Below, piece after piece: positions 43,114 to 51,915 of a stretch of DNA of 64,000 nt. The stretch comes from Pelosinus baikalensis (GTDB taxonomy: Bacteria; Bacillota; Negativicutes; DSM-13327). A model generated the notes under the pieces. The model did not search any database. It was not told where the DNA came from and worked only from the letters and a program-made list of their open reading frames with translations. The position numbers and the translations under genes were made by a program. Within the stretch, counting starts at the first letter, position 1. Every line of letters begins with the position of its first letter. The stretch is from assembly GCF_020819555.1 (NCBI RefSeq), contig NZ_JAJHJB010000015.1, positions 1-64,000 on the forward strand. Reading direction: 5' to 3'.

Positions 43114-44658
43114 TTAAACACTTGTATGATGAAAATCATCTGCAAATTTTTCCTGCACCTGCAAGAATTCATCTAAATTGCTAAAAAGCAACTCTACCAA
43201 TTCAGGATCAAACTGCCCTCCTTTAGCTTCCTGGAAATAAGATAATACATCTTCCAATGGCCAAGCTTTCTTATATACCCGGTTACAGCTCAGCGCATCA
43301 AACACATCCGCTACGGCTGTTATTCTAGCAAAAATATGAATCTCATTACCTTGTAATCCAGAAGAATATCCTGTTCCATCATATCGCTCATGATGTTCTT
43401 TTGCAATAATAGCCGCTGCCTGCAACATATGCAAATGGGACCCCTTTAACATATCATATCCAATATTAGCATGAAGCTTAATAATTTCAAACTCTTTCGG
43501 CGTTAATTTCCCTGGTTTATTTAAGATTTCATCAGGTATACCCAATTTGCCGATATCATGCATGGGAGCAGCTAAGTGAAGGGTATTTACATCTTTTTCT
43601 GACAACCCGTATTTCATTGCTAAAAGACGAGCATATTCTGCTACACGCCGTACATGATTGCCCGTTTCTTTGGATCTTGTTTCTGCCACCTCCGCCAAAC
43701 GAAAGAAAACTTCCCGCTGCGTATCATACATCTCTAAATGCAGTTTTAAATTTTCAAAAGCAGATGAAACATTCAGACAAAAAACATCTAATAGGCGTCG
43801 GTCCAGATCGCTAAGTCTTTGATCGCCTTCCATGTAAATCAAATATACATGTTCATCAGCACTTTGCCAATATAAGATAAAATAATCTTCTAAGAATATA
43901 CTTTGTTTTGCCGCCAGGACATAGTCCAGCTTGTCATGTATATCTTGAGAAAGCTTCTCATAATTTTGTATGTGAAAATCACCAGTTGCTGCCAATACTT
44001 TAATTTCACCATCCTTTTTACGGGTAGCAGCAAAGCTGGATACTTTCAAATACAAACTATTTTTGTTTAGCCTTAACATAGCAATCAGCTGCATTAATAC
44101 GCCAGTTGCAAAATTCTGCATCGATTGCATGCGGAAAATTTCCGGTGAAGACTCAATAATCTTTTCTAAACCTCTTTTATTCATGGCAATTGTCAACAAA
44201 TCTCGATGGGAACGCAAAGCAGAAATCAAAGTTGTCAGCAGCTTTTGCGCTGTCAGCTCTGTCTTTTCTTTATAATCATTAATATCATATTCTACAATGA
44301 CTCTTGCCTCCGGGGCTTCCCCTGGCTGCCCTGTACGTAATACAATCCGAACTAGGTTATTGCCCATCACTTCCCGAATATACTTCACCAGCTGCAAACC
44401 AGCATCCGCCCTTTCCATAACTACATCTAATAAAATAAGGGCAATATCTTCATGCTTAAGTAATACTTCCTTCGCCTCACTGGCAGAGTAAACGCTGAGC
44501 AGCTCAATCTTTTTTCCTTCAAAAACAAAATCATTTAATACGAGCTTCGTAACAATATGCACTTCTTCTTCATCATCAACAATTAAAACCTTTATCTTAT
44601 CAACTATCTTTGGCTCTACTACATCGGTTTCATCTGCAAATAATAATTCATCATACAT
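43114..44658 (-). CDS. Response regulator with DUF3369 and HD-GYP domain
   Basis: A 514-residue protein. The receiver domain (about 22-145) has VLIVDDEEEVH and the phospho-acceptor Asp78 in ALILLDVVME, with the lysine in YKEKTEL. A DUF3369 segment follows (about 160-310). The C-terminal HD-GYP domain (about 320-500) has ETGNHVRRVAEYARLLA, HDIGKLGIPDEILNKPG and HHERYDGTGYSSGL. In the last motif, GYP is replaced by GYS. HD-GYP proteins degrade cyclic di-GMP. It overlaps the upstream sensor kinase gene by eight bases, so the two form a pair. Confidence 0.92.
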   Translation of the reverse strand: MYDELLFADETDVVEPKIVDKIKVLIVDDEEEVHIVTKLVLNDFVFEGKKIELLSVYSASEAKEVLLKHEDIALILLDVVMERADAGLQLVKYIREVMGNNLVRIVLRTGQPGEAPEARVIVEYDINDYKEKTELTAQKLLTTLISALRSHRDLLTIAMNKRGLEKIIESSPEIFRMQSMQNFATGVLMQLIAMLRLNKNSLYLKVSSFAATRKKDGEIKVLAATGDFHIQNYEKLSQDIHDKLDYVLAAKQSIFLEDYFILYWQSADEHVYLIYMEGDQRLSDLDRRLLDVFCLNVSSAFENLKLHLEMYDTQREVFFRLAEVAETRSKETGNHVRRVAEYARLLAMKYGLSEKDVNTLHLAAPMHDIGKLGIPDEILNKPGKLTPKEFEIIKLHANIGYDMLKGSHLHMLQAAAIIAKEHHERYDGTGYSSGLQGNEIHIFARITAVADVFDALSCNRVYKKAWPLEDVLSYFQEAKGGQFDPELVELLFSNLDEFLQVQEKFADDFHHTSV

Positions 44659-46762
44659 GATTCGTTTCTCCTTTTCCTTGGATACGTTCAGGAAGCTTTA
44701 CTGTAAACACAGTACCAACCCCTAACTGACTGGCACATTCAATCGTACCCTCCATTTTAAAAACAACCAAGTTGTATACGATATGCATACCAAGACCAGT
44801 ACCGCCAGTACCTCGACGAGTGGTGAAAAAAGGATCAAATATCTTCTTCTGCACCTCCGGTGCCATCCCTTTTCCATCATCTGCATAGGTTAAGGTGATG
44901 ATCCCAGCTGAGTAAGAAATTCCAATGGTAATCGTGCCAGCATCATCTGGCTCGTAAGCATGCATGATAGAGTTATTTAACATATTCGAAATGATTTGCC
45001 AAAAAGCCCCGGGATACCAATAGACTTTAATTGCCTCTGGACAATTCACATTTACCTTGTGATGGGTCTTTTTTAATTGCGGTCTCAAACTTACCAATAC
45101 ATCTTGTATGTATTCTTCCAATTGAAAACTGCGTCGTTCTTCCACCAATTGATCAACTGCCACTTTTTTGAAACTGCGGATTAATTCAGCAGCCCGTTCC
45201 AGATTCGTAAAAATAATCTTACTTACATGATTCGAAGACTCTAAATACATTTGTAAATCTGTTTTTTTCATCTGTCCATCTGAAAATTTCCGATCCAATT
45301 CGCCTGTTTTCTCTGACAAATGGGAAATTGCCGTAATGCTATTCCCCACTGGCGTATTAATTTCATGTGCCACACCCGCTACTAACTCTCCTAATAAAGC
45401 CATCTTTTCAACCTCTACTAAATGACTACGAGTTTGCTGCAAATCTTCTAAGGTATGCCGCATTGCAGAATTCGTATCCTGCAATGCCCTTGTTCGCTCG
45501 GATACTTGATTCTCTAGTTCCCTATTCAAATGACGAATTTCTTCTTCAACTTTTTTTCGACTGTTTATATTAATCGCCAATATGGCAACCAGCAATAGCA
45601 ATATCATAAATACCACTGTTAAGAACCACACTAAATATTTATATGTCTCATAGAAGGTAATAGGACTATTTACAACAACACTGCCGACAGGCAAGGCTTC
45701 TTCTTTAATTCCAGCCTTACGCAATGCATGATAATCAAACATATACTGCTGAATACTTTCCTTTATCACAGGTAGATCAACTGGAGGAATTCTTTCGAAG
45801 ACAACTTTCCGAGCTAATTCACCAGCTATTTTCCCTTGATTAAACCCACTGGTTACCTTACCGCCCAACATACCAGACTTTAAATAAAAATCCCAAAAGC
45901 AGTATACAGGCACCTTACTATTCGCTCCAATTAGTTTCCCTGCTTCTTCATAGCTAAAAATAGTTTCATCTTTATCCACATTGAAAGTCATCAGCAAGAC
46001 TACTGTATCATCAGAAAGAGCAGCTATCTTCTCCAACACTTCAGACATCGCCATTTTCTCTAGAAAAATAAACTGTATTTTGCTATCGAAGCTAGGCATG
46101 ATTTTTTCGAGTAATTGCTTGTTAGCTTTACCAACTGTCGTCTCATCATTGATGACAACAATTTTTGTCACCTGTGGCTGTAACGATAAGGCCGCTTCAA
46201 TCGTACTCTTTATATCAACGTCCTCAATGATACCAGTTACCCATGCTTTATCTTGTATATCAGCCTCATCAAAATAATTTACACCACAAAAAATGATCGG
46301 GGTAGAAGGAAAAAGTGTTTGCTGATGTGCTAATGCAAAATCATAAGCTGCATTATCCGTAACAATGACTGCATCAAATTTCTTTCCTTTGTATTTTTGC
46401 TCATAGAGCTTATATAAACTGTCTAAATAATCAGAAGTAATATTCTGTTTCGTATCCATATAATCAAAATACAGTACTGCCTGCTTATCTTGTTGGAAGA
46501 CCGACTTAATGCCCTGTTCTTCTAATTTTACCCAAGGCATTTCCGAATGATAGGAATGAAGTACCAAAATCTTTTTTCTGTCTTTATGGTATAATCGATC
46601 ATTGTCATTAGCCTCTGAAAGGGCAATACTCCCATCCTTATATCTTGACCAAGGAATGATTTCTCCTGCTATTTCTTGCTTAATAAGCAAAATGAAAGTT
46701 CCACCTAATAAAAATGTAATAATCAGCACCGTTAGCAACGTAAAAGAAACTGCATATTTCAC
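44651..46762 (-). CDS. Sensor histidine kinase with periplasmic ABC-type substrate-binding domain
   Basis: A 703-residue membrane kinase. Residues 5-27 are an N-terminal membrane anchor. Residues about 60-350 form an ABC_sub_bind (periplasmic binding-protein-like) sensor (KILVLHSYHSEMPWVKLEEQGI, AVIVTDNAAYDFALAH, PIIFCGVNYF). A second membrane segment is at about 378-402, and a coiled coil leads to the kinase core, with the phospho-accepting His in VAGVAHEINTPVG. The ATPase motifs are NMLNNSIMHAYE, YADDGKGMAPE and RRGTGGTGLGMHIVYNLV. The GTG start has AGGAGG eight bases upstream. Its partner is the overlapping HD-GYP regulator. Confidence 0.93.
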   Translation of the reverse strand: MKYAVSFTLLTVLIITFLLGGTFILLIKQEIAGEIIPWSRYKDGSIALSEANDNDRLYHKDRKKILVLHSYHSEMPWVKLEEQGIKSVFQQDKQAVLYFDYMDTKQNITSDYLDSLYKLYEQKYKGKKFDAVIVTDNAAYDFALAHQQTLFPSTPIIFCGVNYFDEADIQDKAWVTGIIEDVDIKSTIEAALSLQPQVTKIVVINDETTVGKANKQLLEKIMPSFDSKIQFIFLEKMAMSEVLEKIAALSDDTVVLLMTFNVDKDETIFSYEEAGKLIGANSKVPVYCFWDFYLKSGMLGGKVTSGFNQGKIAGELARKVVFERIPPVDLPVIKESIQQYMFDYHALRKAGIKEEALPVGSVVVNSPITFYETYKYLVWFLTVVFMILLLLVAILAININSRKKVEEEIRHLNRELENQVSERTRALQDTNSAMRHTLEDLQQTRSHLVEVEKMALLGELVAGVAHEINTPVGNSITAISHLSEKTGELDRKFSDGQMKKTDLQMYLESSNHVSKIIFTNLERAAELIRSFKKVAVDQLVEERRSFQLEEYIQDVLVSLRPQLKKTHHKVNVNCPEAIKVYWYPGAFWQIISNMLNNSIMHAYEPDDAGTITIGISYSAGIITLTYADDGKGMAPEVQKKIFDPFFTTRRGTGGTGLGMHIVYNLVVFKMEGTIECASQLGVGTVFTVKLPERIQGKGETNHV

Positions 46763-46955
46763 AGTTATTTCCTCCTGCGTATCAAACGTTTCAATTCTTT
46801 ATACAACTTTCGCCATTTTTCATCCAGAACCTTCCTATTCATTGGAAAATCTTCATATCCAGCCAATCTGCCCGTGGCTAAAATAATCGTTTTTTACAAT
46901 GAGATCAGATCTTAATTGGACTTTGGAAGAGCTTCATTTCCTTATTGCTAAGAAA

Positions 46956-46996
46956 AATGAGACTTATAGCCTAAGCATTAGGTTATAAGTCTCATT
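46956..46996 (-). terminator. Terminator of the AI-2E family gene
   Basis: Perfect 19-bp stem (46956-46974 with 46978-46996), three-base loop, T-run on the minus strand. Confidence 0.85.
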
Positions 46997-47025
46997 CTTC
47001 ATTTTAAGAACAGATAGCATAGAGA

Positions 47026-48075
47026 TCACTCATGAAGAGTATTGGATTTATCCAGCAAATGAATTAACCATACTCGACCTACTGCAACCGTCGGTACGGC
47101 AAATAACATTCCTGTGATGCCAAAAAGATGACCAAAAAGTAAAATGGTAACCATGATAAATACAGGGTGAACCTTAATCGCTTTGCCGACTACTTTGGGA
47201 TATATAATATTATGATTTACCTTTAATAAAACAATATAAAATAGCAGTACTTTAAAAGCTAACAAGGGAGAATAGGACAAAGCAAGCAAAGTACCTGGAA
47301 CCGTGGCTATTATAGAACCAATAACAGGTACAAACTCCGATAAAGCAGATACTAATGCCAAAACATGAGCATAAGGCAGACCAAAAATATAACTTCCCAG
47401 AAACACAACAAAACCTGAAAAAATAGAAATTAACATCTGTCCTCTGATATAACCGCCCAGCACAATATTAATATCACCAAAGAAAGCAGCAAAGCGCTTA
47501 ACCTGTAAAGGCGGTAAAAATTCTGCTATAGAAGAGGCAATCTTTCGCCCATCTTTTAATAAATAAAAAGTTAAGAAAGGTACTGCAATCATTTCTGCAA
47601 CTCCTGAAAAAGTACGAATTAAAGGTATCACCGATTCTTTTACCATATTCACGGCAAAAACAACCGTATCACGCAACACCTGATTGCCATACTCTGCAAA
47701 TTCAGCGGGTAGCATATTAACCACAACAGAAGAATCAAAATGAATAATAAAGCTTGGAAACTCGCGGATAAAACCTGCTAAATCAGGTAATATGGTGCGA
47801 AAAATCACACTCATAAGCACTGCCAGCACACCAAAAAAACCGAATAGAGCCAAGAGTACTGCCACTCCACGGGAAATTGAACGAGAAAGCCGAAGCACTA
47901 TCGGATCGAGCAAGATAAACAATAATGCAGTAACAAATAAAAGTATCAATAAGGATTTAGCATATATATATAACACCGATACCAAACCAATAAAAAATAT
48001 GAAAAAAATAAAAATACAATCTTTCCAGAGAGTCCCCCACTGTAATGGAGTCATTCTCTTATTATCACTAACCAT
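47026..48075 (-). CDS. AI-2E family transporter (YdiK/TqsA-like)
   Basis: A 349-residue membrane protein with about eight membrane segments. It has family features: the N-terminal cluster ILLFVTALLFILLDPIV, SAEMIAVPFLTFYLLKDGRKI, GGYIRGQMLISIFSGFVV, SEFVPVIGSIIATVPGTLLAL and YPKVVGKAIKVHPVFIMV. Members export small molecules, including autoinducer 2 in one case; the substrate here is unknown. GGGGAG stands before the ATG. It is separate from the upstream and downstream genes. Confidence 0.92.
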   Translation of the reverse strand: MVSDNKRMTPLQWGTLWKDCIFIFFIFFIGLVSVLYIYAKSLLILLFVTALLFILLDPIVLRLSRSISRGVAVLLALFGFFGVLAVLMSVIFRTILPDLAGFIREFPSFIIHFDSSVVVNMLPAEFAEYGNQVLRDTVVFAVNMVKESVIPLIRTFSGVAEMIAVPFLTFYLLKDGRKIASSIAEFLPPLQVKRFAAFFGDINIVLGGYIRGQMLISIFSGFVVFLGSYIFGLPYAHVLALVSALSEFVPVIGSIIATVPGTLLALSYSPLLAFKVLLFYIVLLKVNHNIIYPKVVGKAIKVHPVFIMVTILLFGHLFGITGMLFAVPTVAVGRVWLIHLLDKSNTLHE

Positions 48076-48300
48076 AATTATCTCCCCTTATCAGCAAAGA
48101 TCAGCATAGTAAAAATACCTATTTTTGATAATCGCTGCTCATCTAGCATAGGATGCATATTTCATGCATTTTAGTATCCCTATCCTACGTCTATTTTAGT
48201 CTTTCCCCTAATCTCTCAAACACCATTACGGTCCTTCAGATTTTAGCCACGCTTCACATTATATAACAAATTTTACGATCTTTCTATCTTAGCTATGAAT

Positions 48301-48329
48301 AAAAACGTCACATCTGTTGTGACGTTTTT
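48301..48329 (-). terminator. Terminator of the GNAT gene
   Basis: A 12-bp stem AAAAACGTCACA / TGTGACGTTTTT with a five-base loop; the stop codon of the gene overlaps its last bases. Confidence 0.85.
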
Positions 48330-48733
48330 TAAAAATTCTTACTCATCTTCACATATTTCATTCCATCTTTTGTTACAGCCTCTTCTATTTCTTCAAAGCC
48401 AAATTTTTTATAGAAATCGATTTTATTCACTCTTGCATTACACCAAAATGACTTTGCACCTTGTTTTTCTGCCTCTTTTAATGCACAATTCAATAACACG
48501 CTTCCATAACCTTTACCTTGCAATTCTTGCAGGGTTGCAAATTTTCGAAATTGGATTACATTATTTTTTTCAAAAAGCGATATTACAGAAACTAAGCGAT
48601 GATTCACAAATAAACCAAAATGTTTTCCCAATTCATCATCTTTTAATTTTATATATTCGATATCTTTTTCTGGCCACATTACTTTATATCTCAAATACCA
48701 TGTCTCTTTTGCAGAAATCTCTCTTACATCAAT
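48329..48733 (-). CDS. GNAT family N-acetyltransferase, probable ATT start
   Basis: A 134-residue GNAT protein: FGLFVNHRLVSVISL, the acetyl-CoA loop QELQGKGYGSVLLNCALKEA and NARVNKIDFYKKFGFEEIE. The substrate is unknown. The familiar N-terminal segment VREISAKETWYLRYKVMWP is present in frame but is not preceded by ATG, GTG or TTG. An ATT at 48733 stands six bases after AGGAGGGG, so ATT is the likely start. The only other candidate is a TTG at 48694, which would remove the conserved first strand and has no ribosome-binding site. Confidence 0.85.
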   Translation of the reverse strand: MDVREISAKETWYLRYKVMWPEKDIEYIKLKDDELGKHFGLFVNHRLVSVISLFEKNNVIQFRKFATLQELQGKGYGSVLLNCALKEAEKQGAKSFWCNARVNKIDFYKKFGFEEIEEAVTKDGMKYVKMSKNF

Positions 48734-48881
48734 TTTACTCCCCTCCTTATCAGACTCTCTTAACTATAACATATATATCAGTTTTATTACAATTCAACCT
48801 ACCTTAGAAAGAATCTTCATAACGAAACAGCAAAAGCTCAATCTATAAAAACAGTATTTTTTTAGTATGCTTCATAATAAA

Positions 48882-48955
48882 GCGCCTACAAGCCCTTAAT
48901 AAGGTTTCTAGGCGCACTTAATAAGGATTTGCCCAACCATCACACTAGGCAAATA
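48882..48955 (-). terminator. Two tandem hairpins downstream of the Spo0E-like gene
   Basis: GCGCCTA / TAGGCGC and ATTTGCC / GGCAAAT stems follow the stop codon. The distal one (minus-strand end) is followed by a T-rich stretch. Confidence 0.5.
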
Positions 48956-48967
48956 TTTAATTCATTC

Positions 48968-49129
48968 TTATCCAGCTTTTCGAATTAGGTCAACATTATA
49001 AAATTCATTTATTGCTTCATCCAGCCTCTGACTAACCACTAAAACGTCTGGATGTGATATTCCCTTTTTGAGTGCCATTACGTGCATCTCTTCGCGTAAG
49101 TGATCTATCATATACCATAAATTTTTCAT
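48968..49129 (-). CDS. Spo0E-like aspartyl-phosphate phosphatase, 53 residues
   Basis: An ORF too short for most finders. It reads MKNLWYMIDHLREEMHVMAL, then KKGISHPDVLVVSQRLDEAI and NEFYNVDLIRKAG. This has the Spo0E family signature: two helices with the SQxLDxxI motif and a spacing of about 40 residues. Spo0E proteins dephosphorylate Spo0A~P and delay sporulation. GAAAGGAAATTGTC precedes the ATG. It implies a sporulation phosphorelay in this organism. A TGTATACA dyad occurs about 40 bases upstream. Confidence 0.85.
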   Translation of the reverse strand: MKNLWYMIDHLREEMHVMALKKGISHPDVLVVSQRLDEAINEFYNVDLIRKAG

Positions 49130-49166
49130 GACAATTTCCTTTCTATTTTTTATACATTAATCATTA

Positions 49167-49180
49167 TAATGTATACATTA
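49167..49180. promoter_or_regulatory. TAATGTATACATTA palindrome upstream of the Spo0E-like gene
   Basis: Perfect 14-bp palindrome containing TGTATACA, about 40 bases before the ATG at 49129. It shares that core with the operators at 3632-3649 and 5898-5909. Confidence 0.35.
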
Positions 49181-49366
49181 ATACAAAATTTGTCGAAGTA
49201 CAGTTCTCAGATAAACTTTATTTTCCTATTTATATTCAATAGCCCCTTTTCCTTCATCATCATATAAATTAACCTGCTACCCATGACCTTACAGGTATAT
49301 CTTATACAAACATCTTCACCTTTTACCAGATGCAGCTTGATCTTAATTATAGTACGCTTCATAAAA

Positions 49367-49412
49367 AAATGCCTTGCAACACCCTTATATCATAAAGGTT
49401 GCAAGGCATTTT
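49367..49412 (-). terminator. Terminator of guaA
   Basis: AAAATGCCTTGCAAC / GTTGCAAGGCATTTT stem, with a T-run on the minus strand, just after the stop. Confidence 0.85.
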
Positions 49413-49417
49413 ATTGT

Positions 49418-50959
49418 TTATTCCCACTCAATTGTAGAAGGCGGTTTTGATGTAACATCATACACAATGCGATTTACACCTTTTACTTCATTTACAATAC
49501 GACGAGAAATCTGATCTAGTACTTCATATGGCATTCTTACCCAATCAGCTGTCATACCATCTTCACTGGACACGATACGCAATCCGACTGTATAAGCATA
49601 GGTACGCTCATCCCCCATAACACCAACACTCTTCATGGCAGGCAAGATAGCAAAGGATTGCCATACTTTGCGATACATATCCGCTTTTTTAATTTCCTCT
49701 TGAACAATTGCATCGGCTTCACGCAAGATTTCCAAACGTTCTTCTGTAATCTCGCCGATAATCCGAATCGCAAGACCAGGACCAGGAAAAGGTTGACGCC
49801 ATACAATTTCTTCTGGTAAATTCAGTTCTCTAGCCAGCGCCCTAACCTCATCTTTAAATAAATCACGTAATGGTTCCACCAATGCAAACTTCATATCTTC
49901 CGGTAAGCCGCCTACATTGTGGTGACTTTTAATGACAGCAGCCGTATCCGTACCGCTTTCAATGACATCAGGATACAAAGTACCTTGCACCAAAAAGTCT
50001 ATGTCTCCTAATTTATTGGCTTCCGTTTCAAATACGCGAATAAATTCGTCACCAATAATTTTACGTTTTGCTTCCGGCTCTGTAACTCCGGCAATACGAT
50101 TCATAAAGCGCTCAGGAACATTGGCGTATACCAAATTCATATTAAATCCATCACGGAAGGTTTTAACCACCTGCTCCGATTCATTCTTACGCATAAAACC
50201 GTGATTAACATATACACAAGTTAATTGATCACCAACAGCCCGATGCACTAGTACAGCAGCTACCGAGGAATCAATACCGCCACTTAAGGCACAAAGCACA
50301 CGTTTATTGCCCACTTGTTTGCGGATGGCTGCAATCGCCTGATCCACAAAAGAACCCATATTCCAATCGCCACGGCATTGACAGATATCAAATAAGAAGT
50401 TCCGGATTATTTTCATTCCTTCTGGCGTATGTACTACTTCTGGATGGAATTGTACGCCATAGATGTTACGCAGTGCATTCGCCATTGCTGCTACTGGAGT
50501 ATTAGCCGTATGTGCTGTAACCACAAAATTAGCTGGAGGCGTTTCAATATAATCACCATGGCTCATCAATACTTGTGTTTCTGATCCTAACTCCGAAAAG
50601 ATATCTGTATTTTTATCAATTAATAAACGTGTATTGCCATATTCACGAGATTCACAATGTGCAACTTTACCACCTAAGGTGTAAGCTGTTAATTGCATTC
50701 CATAACAAATCCCCAAAATAGGAATGTTCAAATCAAAGATTTGCGGATCACATTTCGGTGCTTTATCTCCATACACACTGGAAGGACCACCAGAAAAAAC
50801 AATACCAATGGGACTCATAGATTTTATTTTTTCAATTGATATCTTAAATGACACAATTTCACAGTACACGCCGCACTCACGAATACGTCTGGCAATCAGC
50901 TGACTATACTGACCACCGAAGTCCATAATTAGAATTAATTGATTTTGCTTATTTTGCAT
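49418..50959 (-). CDS. guaA: GMP synthase (glutamine-hydrolysing)
   Basis: Converts XMP to GMP. The 513-residue two-domain protein has a class I glutamine amidotransferase at the N-terminus (GGPSSVYG, nucleophile Cys in ILGICYGMQL, GVQFHPEV). The synthetase PP-loop domain follows (CALSGGIDSSVAAVL), with FPGPGLAIRIIGEIT and the dimerisation C-terminus ending SKPPSTIEWE. GTAGGAGG stands upstream of the ATG. Fifty-five bases separate it from the end of the MTAP-like gene, so it may share the mqn transcript. It has its own terminator. Confidence 0.98.
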   Translation of the reverse strand: MQNKQNQLILIMDFGGQYSQLIARRIRECGVYCEIVSFKISIEKIKSMSPIGIVFSGGPSSVYGDKAPKCDPQIFDLNIPILGICYGMQLTAYTLGGKVAHCESREYGNTRLLIDKNTDIFSELGSETQVLMSHGDYIETPPANFVVTAHTANTPVAAMANALRNIYGVQFHPEVVHTPEGMKIIRNFLFDICQCRGDWNMGSFVDQAIAAIRKQVGNKRVLCALSGGIDSSVAAVLVHRAVGDQLTCVYVNHGFMRKNESEQVVKTFRDGFNMNLVYANVPERFMNRIAGVTEPEAKRKIIGDEFIRVFETEANKLGDIDFLVQGTLYPDVIESGTDTAAVIKSHHNVGGLPEDMKFALVEPLRDLFKDEVRALARELNLPEEIVWRQPFPGPGLAIRIIGEITEERLEILREADAIVQEEIKKADMYRKVWQSFAILPAMKSVGVMGDERTYAYTVGLRIVSSEDGMTADWVRMPYEVLDQISRRIVNEVKGVNRIVYDVTSKPPSTIEWE

Positions 50960-51014
50960 AGTAAAAAAGATTCCTCCTACATGTAGATATTAAATCAAAA
51001 TATAGCATACAATG

Positions 51015-51836
51015 CTACTTATTGTAAATGCCCTTTAGCAAAGTTTCCTTCCGTAAATCGCGGCAGGCACATTTTCCTGTTGCCGACAAATTCCGAATTG
51101 TATCTAAAATGATCCTACTAATCATCGGAGCATCATCATAAAAAATATCCTTTAAATCCTGATGCGACCATTCTTTGACCAATCCTTCACCATAATTGAC
51201 TACAAAGTAAAGTCCTGCATAACATGCCCCAATTTCCCTTGCTAAATACACCTCTGGGCAGATACTCTGACCAATAATATCAGCATGCCCTTTCATCATC
51301 GCAACCTCTGCCGGACTTTCAAAGTGACGACCATCAGTATTTGCATAAATACCCCGAGTAAAAATACGACCGTCATAATGTTTGCGAGTAGCTTTTACTA
51401 ACGTGCTGCGCACTTCAGCACACAATGCTTCTCTCATAATGAGTAGATATTTACCATCCAGCTCCACATCTTTTCGTACGGATAGATCAAGATAATCATC
51501 TGGTATTACAAAATCACGAGGATCTAATAGGTGATTTGCAGTACCTACACCACCTTCGCTGATGATACGCTTTACACCCACCTTACGAAAGACCCAAAAG
51601 ATTTGCCTTGAAGCATCCGCCCGACTCACCCCGCTGCGCCAACCGTGCATTTTGCACGTAAGCACTTGGCAATCATCCACGCTAAACAAGGAAAAGATAG
51701 GGCTAAGTCCATAGGGTGTAGCAAACTGTACATGATCATCAATCATTACTACACCCGGATCACTGCTTCCTAAAGGAAAATTACTCGATAAGGTTCCTGA
51801 GCCGCCAATTACCGCATAGTCTGCCTGTATATCCAC
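51015..51836 (-). CDS. MTAP/PNP family nucleoside phosphorylase in the menaquinone operon
   Basis: A protein of about 273 residues of the 5'-methylthioadenosine phosphorylase (PNP class I) family: YAVIGGSGTLSS, VDDCQVLTCKMHGWRSGVSRAD, IISEGGVGTANHLLDPRDFVIP, GIYANTDGRHFESPAEVAMM and GHADIIGQSICPEVYLAREIG. The family normally cleaves methylthioadenosine. The neighbours mqnC, mqnA and mqnE suggest that here it cleaves aminodeoxyfutalosine, replacing MqnB (inference). The GTG at 51836 is preferred because AAGGA stands eight bases upstream; the ATG at 51845 overlaps that site and the frame to 51890 has no site. Confidence 0.82.
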   Translation of the reverse strand: MDIQADYAVIGGSGTLSSNFPLGSSDPGVVMIDDHVQFATPYGLSPIFSLFSVDDCQVLTCKMHGWRSGVSRADASRQIFWVFRKVGVKRIISEGGVGTANHLLDPRDFVIPDDYLDLSVRKDVELDGKYLLIMREALCAEVRSTLVKATRKHYDGRIFTRGIYANTDGRHFESPAEVAMMKGHADIIGQSICPEVYLAREIGACYAGLYFVVNYGEGLVKEWSHQDLKDIFYDDAPMISRIILDTIRNLSATGKCACRDLRKETLLKGIYNK

Positions 51837-51915
51837 ACTAACCATCCTTACTATGTATTGACCTTTTAAAAAATTATCAATACATATCAATTTTTATTAT
51901 TACGTTAAAATACTC

